From Mycolicibacterium fortuitum subsp. fortuitum (GTDB lineage: Bacteria > Actinomycetota > Actinomycetes > Mycobacteriales > Mycobacteriaceae): a stretch of DNA of 64,000 nt. The notes below the pieces were generated by a model, which did no database searches, was not told where the DNA came from, and worked only from the letters and a program-made list of their open reading frames with translations. How positions within the stretch are numbered: position 1 is the first letter of the stretch; every line of letters starts with the position of its first letter. The stretch covers positions 2,418,001 through 2,482,000 of the forward strand of contig NZ_AP025518.1 in assembly GCF_022179545.1 (NCBI RefSeq), read 5' to 3'. The translations under genes and the position numbers were made by a program. Shown here one piece after another: positions 17,500-26,261 of the stretch.

Positions 17500-19065
17500 G
17501 TGTTTGAGAGCCTGTCTGACCGGTTGACCGGTGCCCTGCAGGGCCTACGCGGCAAGGGGCGGTTGACCGACGCCGATATCGACGCCACGGCGCGCGAGAT
17601 CCGGTTGGCCCTGCTCGAGGCCGACGTCTCGCTGCCGGTGGTGCGTGCCTTCGTCGCGCGTATCAAGGATCGCGCCAAGGGTGCGGAGGTGTCCGCCGCG
17701 CTGAATCCCGCGCAGCAGGTGGTCAAGATCGTCAACGAGGAGCTGATCAGCATCCTCGGCGGCGAGACCCGTCAGCTCGCCTTCGCGAAGAACCCGCCGA
17801 CGGTCATCATGCTTGCCGGCCTGCAAGGTGCCGGTAAGACCACCCTGGCCGGCAAGCTGGCGAAATGGTTGAAGGGCCTGGGCCACACCCCGTTGCTGGT
17901 GGCATGTGACCTGCAGCGGCCCGGTGCGGTCAACCAGCTGCAGATCGTCGCCGAACGCGCCGGTGTGGCTTCCTTCGCCCCGCATCCGGGGACCTCGCCC
18001 GATGGTCTGGAGATCGGTGGCCACGGTGATCCGGTGGCGGTCGCGACGGCCGGCATGGCCGAGGCCCGGGCCAAGCACTTCGACGTCGTCATCGTCGACA
18101 CCGCAGGCCGGCTCGGCATCGACGAGGAGCTGATGGGGCAGGCCGCGGCCATCCGCGACGCCGTGAAGCCCGACGAGACCTTGTTCGTGCTCGACGCGAT
18201 GATCGGTCAGGACGCGGTCGCCACCGCCGAGGCGTTCCGCGAGGGCGTCGGTTTCACCGGTGTCGTGCTGACCAAGCTCGACGGTGACGCGCGTGGTGGT
18301 GCCGCGCTGTCGGTGCGTGAGATCACCGGTGTGCCGATCCTGTTCGCCTCGGCGGGGGAGAAGCTCGAAGACTTCGACGTCTTCCACCCCGACCGGATGG
18401 CCAGCCGCATCCTCGGCATGGGCGATGTGCTGACCCTCATCGAGCAGGCCGAGCAGGTCTTCGATCAGCAGAAGGCCGAGGAGGCCGCCGCCAAGATCGG
18501 CTCCGGGGAGCTGACGCTGGAAGACTTCCTCGAGCAGATGCTGGCGATCCGCAAGATGGGCCCGATCGGCAACCTGCTGGGCATGCTGCCGGGGGCCGGC
18601 CAGATGAAGGACGCGTTGGCCGCGGTCGACGACAAGCAGCTCGACCGGGTGCAGGCCATCATCCGCGGCATGACGCCGGCCGAGCGCGCCGATCCGAAGA
18701 TCATCAATGCCTCACGCCGACTCCGCATCGCGAACGGCTCGGGTGTCACGGTGTCCGAGGTCAACCAGCTCGTCGACCGGTTCTTCGACGCCCGCAAGAT
18801 GATGTCGTCGATGGCCGGGCAGATGGGCATGCCGTTCGGACGCAAGAGCTCCCCGCGCAAGGCAGCCAAGGGCAAGAACAAGCAGGCCGGCAAGAAGAAG
18901 GGCCGTCAGTCCGGGAAAGGCCCGACTCCGCCGAGGAACCCGCTGGGTGCCGGCTTGCCGGCCGGCTTCCCGGACCTGTCGAACATGCCCAAGGGCCTGG
19001 ACGAACTGCCGCCCGGCCTGGCGGACTTCGACCTGTCCAAGTTGAAGTTCCCCGGCCAGAAGTAG
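17500..19065 (+). CDS. ffh: Signal recognition particle protein Ffh
   Basis: A 521-residue SRP54 GTPase. Walker A GLQGAGKTT is near residue 107; DTAGRLGID and TKLDGDARGG complete the G domain. The Met-rich M domain runs from about residue 310 to 440 (MLAIRKMGPIGNLLGMLPG, MMSSMAGQMGMPFG). The tail is basic and then Pro/Gly/Leu-rich (SPRKAAKGKNKQAGKKKG). With 4.5S RNA it binds signal peptides on ribosomes and docks on FtsY. The GTG start gives the family N-terminus FESLSDRL. Confidence 0.96.
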   Translation: MFESLSDRLTGALQGLRGKGRLTDADIDATAREIRLALLEADVSLPVVRAFVARIKDRAKGAEVSAALNPAQQVVKIVNEELISILGGETRQLAFAKNPPTVIMLAGLQGAGKTTLAGKLAKWLKGLGHTPLLVACDLQRPGAVNQLQIVAERAGVASFAPHPGTSPDGLEIGGHGDPVAVATAGMAEARAKHFDVVIVDTAGRLGIDEELMGQAAAIRDAVKPDETLFVLDAMIGQDAVATAEAFREGVGFTGVVLTKLDGDARGGAALSVREITGVPILFASAGEKLEDFDVFHPDRMASRILGMGDVLTLIEQAEQVFDQQKAEEAAAKIGSGELTLEDFLEQMLAIRKMGPIGNLLGMLPGAGQMKDALAAVDDKQLDRVQAIIRGMTPAERADPKIINASRRLRIANGSGVTVSEVNQLVDRFFDARKMMSSMAGQMGMPFGRKSSPRKAAKGKNKQAGKKKGRQSGKGPTPPRNPLGAGLPAGFPDLSNMPKGLDELPPGLADFDLSKLKFPGQK

Positions 19066-19069
19066 ACGT

Positions 19070-20134
19070 ATGCGCGCACTGCACGTCCGAGGTCGCGGAC
19101 TTCCCGACGGCGAAGAAGTGCAGTGGTGGATCTCGGGGGGTGCGCTGTCGGCCGAGCCGATTGCCAACGCCGACACTGTCTTTGACGGCGGTTGGATCAT
19201 CCCCGGCCTCGTCGACGCGCACTGTCACGTGGGTCTGGGGCCGGGCGGTGCGGTCGATATCGACGAGGCGGTCACCCAGGCCCAGACCGAACGGGATGCC
19301 GGCGCACTGTTGTTGCGGGACGCCGGGTCACCCGTTGACACCCGCAGCTTTGACCAGCGTGAGGACCTGCCGCGCATCATCCGGGCCGGCCGGCATCTGG
19401 CCCGCCCCAAGCGTTATTCGCCGGGATTGCCGATCGACATCGAGGATGAGTCGCAGCTGCCCGCGGCCGTGGCCGAGCAGGCGCGGTGGGGTGACGGTTG
19501 GGTGAAGCTGGTCGGCGACTGGATCGACCGCAGCGTCGGGGATCTGGCGCCGTTGTGGTCCGACGAGATCCTCAAGGCCGCGATCGACGCCGCCCACGCC
19601 GAGGGCGCCCGGGTCACCGCGCACGTGTTCGGTGAGGACGCGTTGCCAGGACTGGTCAAGGCCGGAATCGACTGCATCGAACACGGCACCGGGATCACCG
19701 ACGACACAATCGAATTGATGCTCGAACACGGCACGGCACTGGTCCCGACACTGATAAACATCGACAACTTCCCCGGCATCGCCGACGCGGCGGGCAAGTA
19801 TCCGACATACGCCAAGCACATGCGCGACCTGTACGCGTCCTGCCGTACCCGGGTCGGCGCGGCCTACGAGGCCGGTGTGCCGATCTTCGCGGGAACCGAT
19901 GCCGGCGGCATGATCGCGCACGGTCGCATCGCCGACGAGATAGAAGCGCTCAAGGGCATCGGGATGAGCCCCACAGCAGCACTCGGGTCGGCCAGTTGGG
20001 ATGCCCGGGCCTGGCTCGGACGGCCGGCGCTCGAGCACGGCGCATCGGCGGACCTGGTCTGCTACGCCGAAGATCCGCGCCACGGCGGCGTCAGCCACCC
20101 GGATCTGGTGATCTTGCGTGGCCGCGCGTTCTGA
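19070..20134 (+). CDS. Metal-dependent amidohydrolase (Rv2915c-like)
   Basis: A 354-residue amidohydrolase-superfamily enzyme. Metal and catalytic motifs are VDAHCHVGLG near residue 48, the candidate bridging Lys in WVKLVGDW, His in TAHVFGE, His in IEHGTGITDD and Asp in AGTDAGGMIAHG. Substrate is unknown; relatives act on cyclic amides, imidazolones and prolidase-type peptides. It starts five bases after ffh, an order shared with M. tuberculosis, so the two are probably co-transcribed. The next gene is on the other strand and faces it. Confidence 0.8.
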   Translation: MRALHVRGRGLPDGEEVQWWISGGALSAEPIANADTVFDGGWIIPGLVDAHCHVGLGPGGAVDIDEAVTQAQTERDAGALLLRDAGSPVDTRSFDQREDLPRIIRAGRHLARPKRYSPGLPIDIEDESQLPAAVAEQARWGDGWVKLVGDWIDRSVGDLAPLWSDEILKAAIDAAHAEGARVTAHVFGEDALPGLVKAGIDCIEHGTGITDDTIELMLEHGTALVPTLINIDNFPGIADAAGKYPTYAKHMRDLYASCRTRVGAAYEAGVPIFAGTDAGGMIAHGRIADEIEALKGIGMSPTAALGSASWDARAWLGRPALEHGASADLVCYAEDPRHGGVSHPDLVILRGRAF

Positions 20135-20148
20135 CTCGCCGGAGTGAC

Positions 20149-21696
20149 TCAGTACACGTCGCGCAGGTAGCGGTGGCTCTTGATCAGATCGTTGACGTAG
20201 GCGTGCGCGGCGTCGGCGTCCATGCCGCCGGCGTCGGCGATTATCTCGTGCAGCGCGGCGTCGACATCCTTGGCCATGCGGTCGGCGTCCCCGCACACAT
20301 AGAGGTGTGCCCCGTCCTGTAGCCAACCGAAGAGCTCCGCCGCGTTCTCCCGCATCCGTTGCTGCACATAGATTTTCGTATCCTGATCGCGTGAGAACGC
20401 GACGTCGAGCCGGGTGAGGGTTCCGGATTCGACGAATCCCGTCAGCTCCTCGCCGTAGAGGAAGTCGGTGGCGCGGCGTCGGTCCCCGAAAAACAGCCAG
20501 GACCGGCCCGGTGCGGCCGTGGCCTGCCGCTCCTGCAGAAACGCCCGGAACGGCGCGATGCCGGTGCCAGGGCCGATCATGAGGATCGGCACGTCGGCTG
20601 CCGGCAACCGGAAATGATGGTTGGGACGCAGGTGAACTCGAACCGTGTGGGTCCGCTCGGCCAGGTAGGTCGATGCCGCACCGCCGTGCCGGCGATCGGC
20701 GGCATGGTAGCGAACGGTGGCGACGGTCAGATGGACGTGATCGGGGTGTACCAGCGGGCTGGAGGCGATCGAGTAGTCACGGAACTGCAACGGGCGCAAC
20801 GTATCTACAACGTCGTCGACGGACAGTTCGGCACGCCGGATCAGGTCGAGGACGTCCTCCCCGTAGGCGGCGGCGCCGGCCAGTTCCTGCAGGGCTCGTG
20901 AGGGCGTCCGGATCTCCAGGTGCTCGCTGAGCAGCACACCCAAGGTCTGCTCCGACTCGGCCACCCGATGCTCGGGGCCGACATTGAGCTCGTGCAGGAT
21001 CGCCGCCACCAGCTCGGGATCGTTGGCCGGGTGGACGGCCAGCGAATCGCCTGCCTGATAGACGATCCCGGAACCCGTGAGGTCGAGCTCGTAGTGGCGG
21101 ACCTCCTTGTCGGATCCGGCTGCGGTGAGCAGCCGATTCACGGTCAGGGGAGCAGCGTGGTGAGGGTTGCGTTCCTGCACGCGAACCGAAGGCTCGACAG
21201 GCGAGGTCTCGGCGACGGAGCCGGAGGCGGTGGGACCGGCGTGGGCGGCGACGAGTTGTTTGACGAGGTCGGTGGTCCACGCCGCCGCGGGTTCCTCGTA
21301 GTAACCATCGACATCCACCCGGTCGGCGAGCCGGGTGGCACCGAGCTCTTCCAGCCGCGCATCGAGGAGTTTGCCCGCGTTGCAGAACAATTCGTAGGAG
21401 GTGTCGCCGAGGGCCAGGACCGCGAAGCTCATGTGCTCCAGTCGATCGGTCGAGCTGCTGATCGCCTCCCAGAACAGGGTGGCGGTGTCCGGGAACTCAC
21501 CGTCGCCGAAGGTCGAGGTGACCACGATGAAATGCGTTGTCCTGCCGAGTTGGTCGAGTTCCACCTGATTGAGTTCCACGGCCTCGGAAGGAATTCCGGC
21601 GGCGGTGGCGGCTTCGGCGAACGACATCGCAGCGTCTTCCGCGTTGCCCATATCGGTGCCATAGGCGACCACCAACGAGAACTCACGCTCGGACAC
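20149..21696 (-). CDS. CysJ-like flavodoxin/FAD/NADPH diflavin reductase
   Basis: A diflavin reductase of about 515 residues. An FMN flavodoxin domain covers the first roughly 150 residues (AYGTDMGNAEDAA, TSTFGDGEFPD, LGDTSYELFC). The FAD domain has RDYSIASSP, and the NADPH domain has GPGTGIAPFRAFLQER and VCGDADRMAKDV. The C-terminus RYLRDVY matches the sulfite-reductase alpha subunit CysJ. No CysI hemoprotein gene is nearby, and mycobacteria usually use a ferredoxin-type sulfite reductase, so the electron acceptor is unknown. I prefer the GTG at 21696 because AGGGGAG lies seven bases before it; an ATG at 21711 would add five residues. A weak iron-box-like palindrome is upstream. Confidence 0.82.
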   Translation of the reverse strand: MSEREFSLVVAYGTDMGNAEDAAMSFAEAATAAGIPSEAVELNQVELDQLGRTTHFIVVTSTFGDGEFPDTATLFWEAISSSTDRLEHMSFAVLALGDTSYELFCNAGKLLDARLEELGATRLADRVDVDGYYEEPAAAWTTDLVKQLVAAHAGPTASGSVAETSPVEPSVRVQERNPHHAAPLTVNRLLTAAGSDKEVRHYELDLTGSGIVYQAGDSLAVHPANDPELVAAILHELNVGPEHRVAESEQTLGVLLSEHLEIRTPSRALQELAGAAAYGEDVLDLIRRAELSVDDVVDTLRPLQFRDYSIASSPLVHPDHVHLTVATVRYHAADRRHGGAASTYLAERTHTVRVHLRPNHHFRLPAADVPILMIGPGTGIAPFRAFLQERQATAAPGRSWLFFGDRRRATDFLYGEELTGFVESGTLTRLDVAFSRDQDTKIYVQQRMRENAAELFGWLQDGAHLYVCGDADRMAKDVDAALHEIIADAGGMDADAAHAYVNDLIKSHRYLRDVY

Positions 21697-21736
21697 ATCG
21701 GCTCCCCTCATCGCGCGCGGGGTACTCCGCGCGAAT

Positions 21737-21751
21737 TTAGGGTCACCTTAG
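21737..21751. promoter_or_regulatory. Partial iron-box-like palindrome upstream of the diflavin reductase
   Basis: TTAGGGTCACCTTAG is an imperfect palindrome (11 of 15 bases symmetric). It resembles the downstream 14 bases of the IdeR/DmdR iron box (TTAGGCTAACCTAA, 11 of 14), but the first five consensus bases are missing. It lies about 40 bp before the reductase start. It may be a weak IdeR site or another operator. Confidence 0.3.
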
Positions 21752-21800
21752 TTTGGCGTGAGTCCCGATGGGGCCCTACCTGTTACCTCCCACGAGCTGG

Positions 21801-22628
21801 TCAGTGTGAGAAGCCGTAGTCGAACAATTCGATCGCCTGACCGTACAGATCACCGGTGCCGTACATCTGGACCACGATCAAACGACGGTTACCGCGTTGG
21901 GCCGCACCGATATACGTCTTGCGGGCCAGGTCGGTGTACCCGGTCTTGCCTGCGATGTCGCCGGGGTACCGCGTGAGCAGCTCGTTCTGGTTGGTCAAGG
22001 TCTTACCGGGGAACTGGGCCGAGGGTTGGCGCATGATCTGCGCGATCAGCGGGTATCTCAGCGCCGCACGAAGGATCACCGCAAGGTCGTGGGGAGTGGT
22101 GACGGTCTCCCACCCGGGACCGTCGAGGCCCGACGGAGAGGAGGCCCGCGTGTTGCGGGCGCCGACGCTGGCAGCCTTGCGGGTCATCGCCGCCACCGTG
22201 GCGCGCTGGCCGCCGAGCATGTCGGCGAGCATGTTGGCCGCGTCGTTGCCCGACACCATCAGCAGTGCCTCCAGTAGCTGTCGGGTGGTGTACGGCTGGC
22301 CCGGTTTGAGGCCGACGCAGGAGCATTCGACCTTGGTGTGGGACTCGTTGGCCCGGGCGAAATTGTCTGGGCGAAGGTGATCGAGCACGACCATCGCCAA
22401 CAGCGGCTTGATGGTGCTGGCCGGGGCGTAACTGCCGTTGGGATCCTTCGACGCCAGAACCTGGCCGGTGTCCATGTCGGCGACCAGCCAAGCCTTGGCC
22501 GGTCCGTCGGGAATCTGGGCGCCTGCCGGCGCAACGCCCGGTTGCGCGGCGACCGGAGCGGCCGAGACGCTCGCGGCGGCCATCGACGTACCGAGCGCGA
22601 GCGCCACCGCCGCGAACAGTTTTCGCAC
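21801..22628 (-). CDS. D-alanyl-D-alanine carboxypeptidase (copy 1)
   Basis: A 275-residue penicillin-binding serine peptidase (S11/DacB type). A signal peptide covers about residues 1-24 (ending VSAAP). The three active-site motifs are S71-TIK-K74, SGN at 127-129 and KTG at 229-231. It trims the terminal D-Ala from peptidoglycan stem peptides. It lacks the long C-terminal anchor of DacA, so it is probably secreted. It is a close relative of the next gene upstream (22707-23606), which suggests a local duplication; M. tuberculosis has dacB2 at this locus. Confidence 0.9.
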   Translation of the reverse strand: MRKLFAAVALALGTSMAAASVSAAPVAAQPGVAPAGAQIPDGPAKAWLVADMDTGQVLASKDPNGSYAPASTIKPLLAMVVLDHLRPDNFARANESHTKVECSCVGLKPGQPYTTRQLLEALLMVSGNDAANMLADMLGGQRATVAAMTRKAASVGARNTRASSPSGLDGPGWETVTTPHDLAVILRAALRYPLIAQIMRQPSAQFPGKTLTNQNELLTRYPGDIAGKTGYTDLARKTYIGAAQRGNRRLIVVQMYGTGDLYGQAIELFDYGFSH

Positions 22629-22706
22629 GGGCGCCGACGCTACCCAGCGTTGGACTCTTTCAGCGCGCGGACAGGTTTCCTTCAGGTATCGACTGAGACG
22701 TACGGG

Positions 22707-23606
22707 CTACAACAACCCGATGCTCGCCGAACGATCTTGGGCGAAACCCCAGTCCAGCAGCGTCGCCGCCTGATCCCAATAGGTCGGGCCACCTTCTTTG
22801 ACCAGCCCGTACATCATCGAGATCACCAGACGGCGACCGTCGCGCTGTGCGGCGCCGACGAATGTCTTGCGGGCGATATCGGTAAAGCCGGTCTTGCCGC
22901 CGATGGCCCCGGGATAACGCTGCAACAGCTCGTCCTGGTTGATCAGGACCCGATTGCCGGTCTTGCCGGGAAACGTGGTCGAGGGCATCGCGGTGATCTG
23001 GGCGAAGGTTGGATTGGCCATCGCTGCGCGGAAGATCGTCGCCATGTCGTGCGGCGTGGACCAGAACGGCATACCGGGCCCGTCGAGTCCCGACGGCGTC
23101 GCGACGTTCGTGTTGTTCGCTCCGAGCGCCACCGCTTTGGCATTCATCTTGTGCACGGCTGCTTCAGGTCCACCGACCATGCGGGCCAGGGTGTTGGCGG
23201 CATCATTGCCGGAAGCCAGGAGCGCCGCCTCCAGCAGTTGGCGTGCGGTGTAGGTCTGCCCGGGTGCGACACCGGCGCAGTTGCACTCGACCTTGGTGTC
23301 GGCTTCTTCGGCCACGATCGTGGAGTCCAGCGGCACCTCGTCGAGCACCACCTGGGCCAGCAGGGTCTTGATCGTGCTTGCCGGCGCGTAGCGGGTGTGC
23401 TCGTTGCGGGCGGCCAACACCTGGCCGGTGTCCAGGTCGGCGATGACCCACCCCTGCGCGGGACCGTCGGGGATGGGCGCGGAGCCGACCTGCTGTATCT
23501 CGATATCGGCTCTGGCCGCGGGCACGGTAGCGGGCACCGACGAGAGCGGGATCAACGCGATGGCAGCCGCGGCTCCCATGACAGACAACCTGACGAACCT
23601 CCCCAT
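22707..23606 (-). CDS. dacB2: D-alanyl-D-alanine carboxypeptidase (copy 2, DacB2-like)
   Basis: A 299-residue S11 peptidase with a signal peptide (cleavage likely near residue 33, ARAD). Motifs are S77-TIK-K80, SGN at 132-134 and KTG at 238-240. It shares long stretches with copy 1, for example DTGQVLA, TRQLLEA, SGNDAAN, TPHDxA and the KTG region. Both have a short Cys-x-Cys segment (VECxC) that could form a disulfide outside the cell. Copy 1 begins 78 bp downstream on the same strand. Which copy is the true DacB2 equivalent is unclear; I favour this one on length. Confidence 0.88.
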   Translation of the reverse strand: MGRFVRLSVMGAAAAIALIPLSSVPATVPAARADIEIQQVGSAPIPDGPAQGWVIADLDTGQVLAARNEHTRYAPASTIKTLLAQVVLDEVPLDSTIVAEEADTKVECNCAGVAPGQTYTARQLLEAALLASGNDAANTLARMVGGPEAAVHKMNAKAVALGANNTNVATPSGLDGPGMPFWSTPHDMATIFRAAMANPTFAQITAMPSTTFPGKTGNRVLINQDELLQRYPGAIGGKTGFTDIARKTFVGAAQRDGRRLVISMMYGLVKEGGPTYWDQAATLLDWGFAQDRSASIGLL

Positions 23607-23638
23607 GGCGGGCCAGCCTAATCGTGTTGAATCGAGAC

Positions 23639-24058
23639 ATGTTGAGCCTGGCCGAGATTTCGGATCGTCTGGAGATCCAGCAGTTGTTGATCGACTACTC
23701 CACGGCGATAGATCGTCGACTGTTCGATGACCTCGATGTGGTGTTCACGCCGGACGCCTACATCGACTACCGGGCGATGGGCGGTATCGATGGTCACTAT
23801 CCGGAGGTCAAGGCGTGGCTGGCCGAGGTGCTGCCGAACTTTCCGGCCTACGCGCACATGCTCGGCAACTTCGATGTCCGGATCGAGGGAGACAAGGCGT
23901 CCTCCCGCACCATCTGCTTCAACCCGATGGTGCTGCCGGGGCTGGAGCAACAGGTGTTGTTCTGCGGGCTGTGGTACGAAGACGAGTTCGTGCGGACCGG
24001 CGATGGTTGGCGGATGAGCCGCCGCGTCGAGACCAAGTGTTTCGACAAGGTCGTGTGA
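23639..24058 (+). CDS. NTF2/SnoaL-like protein (Rv2910c-like)
   Basis: A 139-residue SnoaL-like (NTF2 fold) protein beginning MLSLAEISDRLEIQQLLIDYSTAID. The tyrosine, Asp pair and cone-shaped-fold spacing of ketosteroid-isomerase-like proteins are visible (FTPDAYIDYRAMGG, YAHMLGNFDV, WYEDEFVR). No substrate can be named. It matches Rv2910c in position and motif. I prefer the ATG at 23639; a GTG at 23624 would add five residues. It is divergent from the carboxypeptidase gene with only 32 bp between starts. Confidence 0.8.
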   Translation: MLSLAEISDRLEIQQLLIDYSTAIDRRLFDDLDVVFTPDAYIDYRAMGGIDGHYPEVKAWLAEVLPNFPAYAHMLGNFDVRIEGDKASSRTICFNPMVLPGLEQQVLFCGLWYEDEFVRTGDGWRMSRRVETKCFDKVV

Positions 24059-24160
24059 CGCGGCCGGTGGGCGCGGTGCGTCGCCAGTTGTGACCCGCAA
24101 CCGGCCGGAAGTTGTGCGACAACTGGCCACTGGGACCGGATTTGGGCAGGTCGGCATCGT

Positions 24161-24173
24161 TCTGGCACAATTG
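24161..24173 (+). promoter_or_regulatory. Candidate rpsP operon promoter element (shared 13-mer)
   Basis: TCTGGCACAATTG occurs here and identically upstream of rplS at 27389-27401. CACAAT would serve as a -10 hexamer (four of six matches to TATAAT), about 130 bases before the rpsP start. Use at two ribosomal protein genes suggests co-regulation, but no strong -35 is visible at either site. Confidence 0.5.
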
Positions 24174-24244
24174 TCGGCTGTCTGCCGTGCGACTCGTTCG
24201 ATGCGCTGCGCGGCGGTCACACACGTAAGGCAAAACCGGATCGG

Positions 24245-24271
24245 GCAATTCCGCCCGCATCGCCGAATTGC
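24245..24271 (+). promoter_or_regulatory. Inverted repeat in the rpsP leader
   Basis: GCAATTC (24245-24251) and GAATTGC (24265-24271) are exact reverse complements around a 13-base loop, 30 bases before the rpsP ATG. It could fold in the mRNA leader upstream of the AAGGAG ribosome-binding site. Confidence 0.35.
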
Positions 24272-24301
24272 AGCGTGACACTCAAGGAGAAGTGCTTAAC
24301 C

Positions 24302-24775
24302 ATGGCTGTCAAGATCAAGCTCACCCGGCTTGGCAAGATCCGCAACCCCCAGTACCGCATCGCCGTCGCCGACGCGCGCACCCGCCGCGAAGGCCGCGCC
24401 ATCGAGGTCATCGGCCGCTACCACCCCAAGGAAGAGCCGAGCCTGATCGAGATCGATTCGGAGCGCGCGCAGTACTGGCTGGGTGTCGGCGCCCAGCCCA
24501 CCGAGCCGGTGCTGGCCCTGCTGAAGATCACCGGTGACTGGCAGAAGTTCAAGGGCCTGCCGGGCGCCGAGGGCACGCTGAAGGTCAAGGAGCCCAAGCC
24601 GTCCAAGCTGGAGCTGTTCAACGCGGCGCTGGCCGAGGCCGAGAGCGGCACCGGCGCCGCGGCTGTGACGCCGAAGAAGAAGAAGGCCCCGAAGAAGGAT
24701 CAGCAGGACGAGGCCGCCGAGGCCGAGGCGCCTGCCGCTGAGGCCGCCGCCGACGAAGCCGCAAGCGAGAGCTGA
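24302..24775 (+). CDS. rpsP: 30S ribosomal protein S16
   Basis: A 157-residue S16, [24 protein letters not shown] at its start. The core fold is the first roughly 90 residues; the rest is a Lys/Ala/Glu-rich tail ([20 protein letters not shown]) typical of actinobacteria. It is an assembly protein of the small subunit. The ATG at 24302 is chosen because the family starts MAVKI and AAGGAG lies upstream. It leads the operon rpsP-KH-rimM-trmD. Confidence 0.97.
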   Translation: MAVKIKLTRLGKIRNPQYRIAVADARTRREGRAIEVIGRYHPKEEPSLIEIDSERAQYWLGVGAQPTEPVLALLKITGDWQKFKGLPGAEGTLKVKEPKPSKLELFNAALAEAESGTGAAAVTPKKKKAPKKDQQDEAAEAEAPAAEAAADEAASES

Positions 24776-24783
24776 GCATCGCA

Positions 24784-25026
24784 GTGAGTTCTGTCGTGGT
24801 CGACGCCGTCGAGCACCTGGTCCGCGGCATCGTGGACAATCCCGACGACGTACGCGTCGACATGGTCACCAGCCGCCGTGGGCGGACCGTCGAGGTGCAC
24901 GTGCACCCCGATGACCTGGGCAAGGTCATCGGCCGCGGGGGCCGCACTGCCACCGCGCTGCGCACCCTGGTCGCAGGCATCGGTGGGCGCGGAATCCGCG
25001 TCGACGTGGTGGACACCGACCAGTAG
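24784..25026 (+). CDS. khpA: KH-domain RNA-binding protein (KhpA-type)
   Basis: An 80-residue single KH domain with the RNA-binding loop [13 protein letters not shown]. It starts GTG and corresponds to Rv2908c. KhpA-type proteins bind RNA, often with KhpB, and affect cell-size control and sRNA function in other bacteria. It sits between rpsP and rimM, eight bases after rpsP, and is probably co-translated. Confidence 0.9.
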   Translation: MSSVVVDAVEHLVRGIVDNPDDVRVDMVTSRRGRTVEVHVHPDDLGKVIGRGGRTATALRTLVAGIGGRGIRVDVVDTDQ

Positions 25027-25036
25027 CGTCGGATCC

Positions 25037-25564
25037 ATGGACCTGGTTGTCGGGCGGGTTGTCAAAGCTCACGGCATTACCGGTGAGGTCGTCGTCGAGG
25101 TCCGTACCGACGACCCCGACGCCCGGTTCGCCCCTGGCGTGGCCCTTCGGGGCCGCGCCAAGGGGGGCGCCGAGCGAGAATTCTCAGTCGAGTCCGTTCG
25201 CGATCACGCCGGCCGGCTGCTGATCCGGCTGGCCGGTGTCTCCGACCGCAATGCGGCCGATGAATTACGTGGCACGGTGTTCATGGTCGACACCGCCGAT
25301 CTGCCCACCATCGATGATCCCGATGAGTTCTACGACCACGAGCTCGAAGGGATGCGGGTCGTCACGGTCGACGGCACCGCGGTGGGTGTGGTTCGCGAGG
25401 TGCTGCACACCGCGGCGGGCGAGCTCTTGTCGGTCAAGGCCGACCCGGATGGCCGCGAAGTGCTCGTGCCGTTCGTGAGTGCGATCGTCACCTCGGTGTC
25501 GCGGGAAACCGGCACCGTCTGCATCGATCCTCCCGATGGTCTGCTGAACCTGGATCAGGTCTAG
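25037..25564 (+). CDS. rimM: Ribosome maturation factor RimM
   Basis: A 175-residue RimM starting [20 protein letters not shown]. An N-terminal RimM domain is followed by a PRC-barrel ([15 protein letters not shown] to VLVPFV). It binds S19 and assists 30S head maturation. The ATG at 25037 is the family start; an in-frame extension to 24878 would run through the KH gene and is rejected. trmD follows after 13 bp. Confidence 0.95.
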   Translation: MDLVVGRVVKAHGITGEVVVEVRTDDPDARFAPGVALRGRAKGGAEREFSVESVRDHAGRLLIRLAGVSDRNAADELRGTVFMVDTADLPTIDDPDEFYDHELEGMRVVTVDGTAVGVVREVLHTAAGELLSVKADPDGREVLVPFVSAIVTSVSRETGTVCIDPPDGLLNLDQV

Positions 25565-25577
25565 AAGGTGCGCACCT

Positions 25578-26261
25578 GTGCACATTGATGTCGTCACGAT
25601 CTTTCCGGCCTACCTCGATCCCATCCGGCAGTCGTTGCCGGGTAAGGCGATCGAGGCGGGCATCCTCTCGGTAGCCGTCCATGATCTGCGGAATTGGACC
25701 CATGATGTGCACCGGTCGGTGGACGACTCACCGTACGGCGGCGGCCCGGGGATGGTCATGAAAGCGCCGGTGTGGGGTGAGGCGCTCGACGAAATTTGTT
25801 CTGAGGAAACACTTCTGGTGGTTCCGACCCCTGCCGGGCGTCCGTTCACCCAAGCCGTCGCCGAACGTTGGAGTACCGAGTCGCACCTGGTGTTCGCCTG
25901 TGGGCGGTACGAGGGAATCGACCAGCGGGTGGCCGACGACGCCGCTCGCCGGATGCGGGTCGAAGAGGTCTCCATCGGAGACTACGTGCTCAACGGCGGT
26001 GAGTCGGCGGCGCTGGTGATGATCGAGGCGGTGGTCCGGTTGATGCCCGAGGTGTTGGGCAATCCCGCCTCCCATCAACAGGATTCGCATTCCGACGGGC
26101 TCCTCGAAGGGCCCAGCTACACCCGGCCGCAGAGCTGGCGCGGGTTGGACGTTCCCGATGTGCTGCTGTCGGGGGATCACGCCAAGGTCGCGGCGTGGCG
26201 GCACGAGCAGTCGTTACAGCGCACGCGTGAGCGCAGGCCGGATCTGCTCGGCGAGTCCTAG
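25578..26261 (+). CDS. trmD: tRNA (guanine-37-N1)-methyltransferase
   Basis: A 227-residue SPOUT methyltransferase. Visible motifs are [33 protein letters not shown], the trefoil-knot SAM site [11 protein letters not shown] and [13 protein letters not shown]. It methylates G37 next to the anticodon and prevents frameshifting. It starts at a GTG. The 3' end overlaps lppW, which runs the other way, by four bases. Confidence 0.97.
   Translation: MHIDVVTIFPAYLDPIRQSLPGKAIEAGILSVAVHDLRNWTHDVHRSVDDSPYGGGPGMVMKAPVWGEALDEICSEETLLVVPTPAGRPFTQAVAERWSTESHLVFACGRYEGIDQRVADDAARRMRVEEVSIGDYVLNGGESAALVMIEAVVRLMPEVLGNPASHQQDSHSDGLLEGPSYTRPQSWRGLDVPDVLLSGDHAKVAAWRHEQSLQRTRERRPDLLGES

Noticed and set aside
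24161..24173. Sigma-54 -24 element (TGGCAC)
   Set aside because: The TTGC half is not at the right spacing and mycobacteria have no RpoN.
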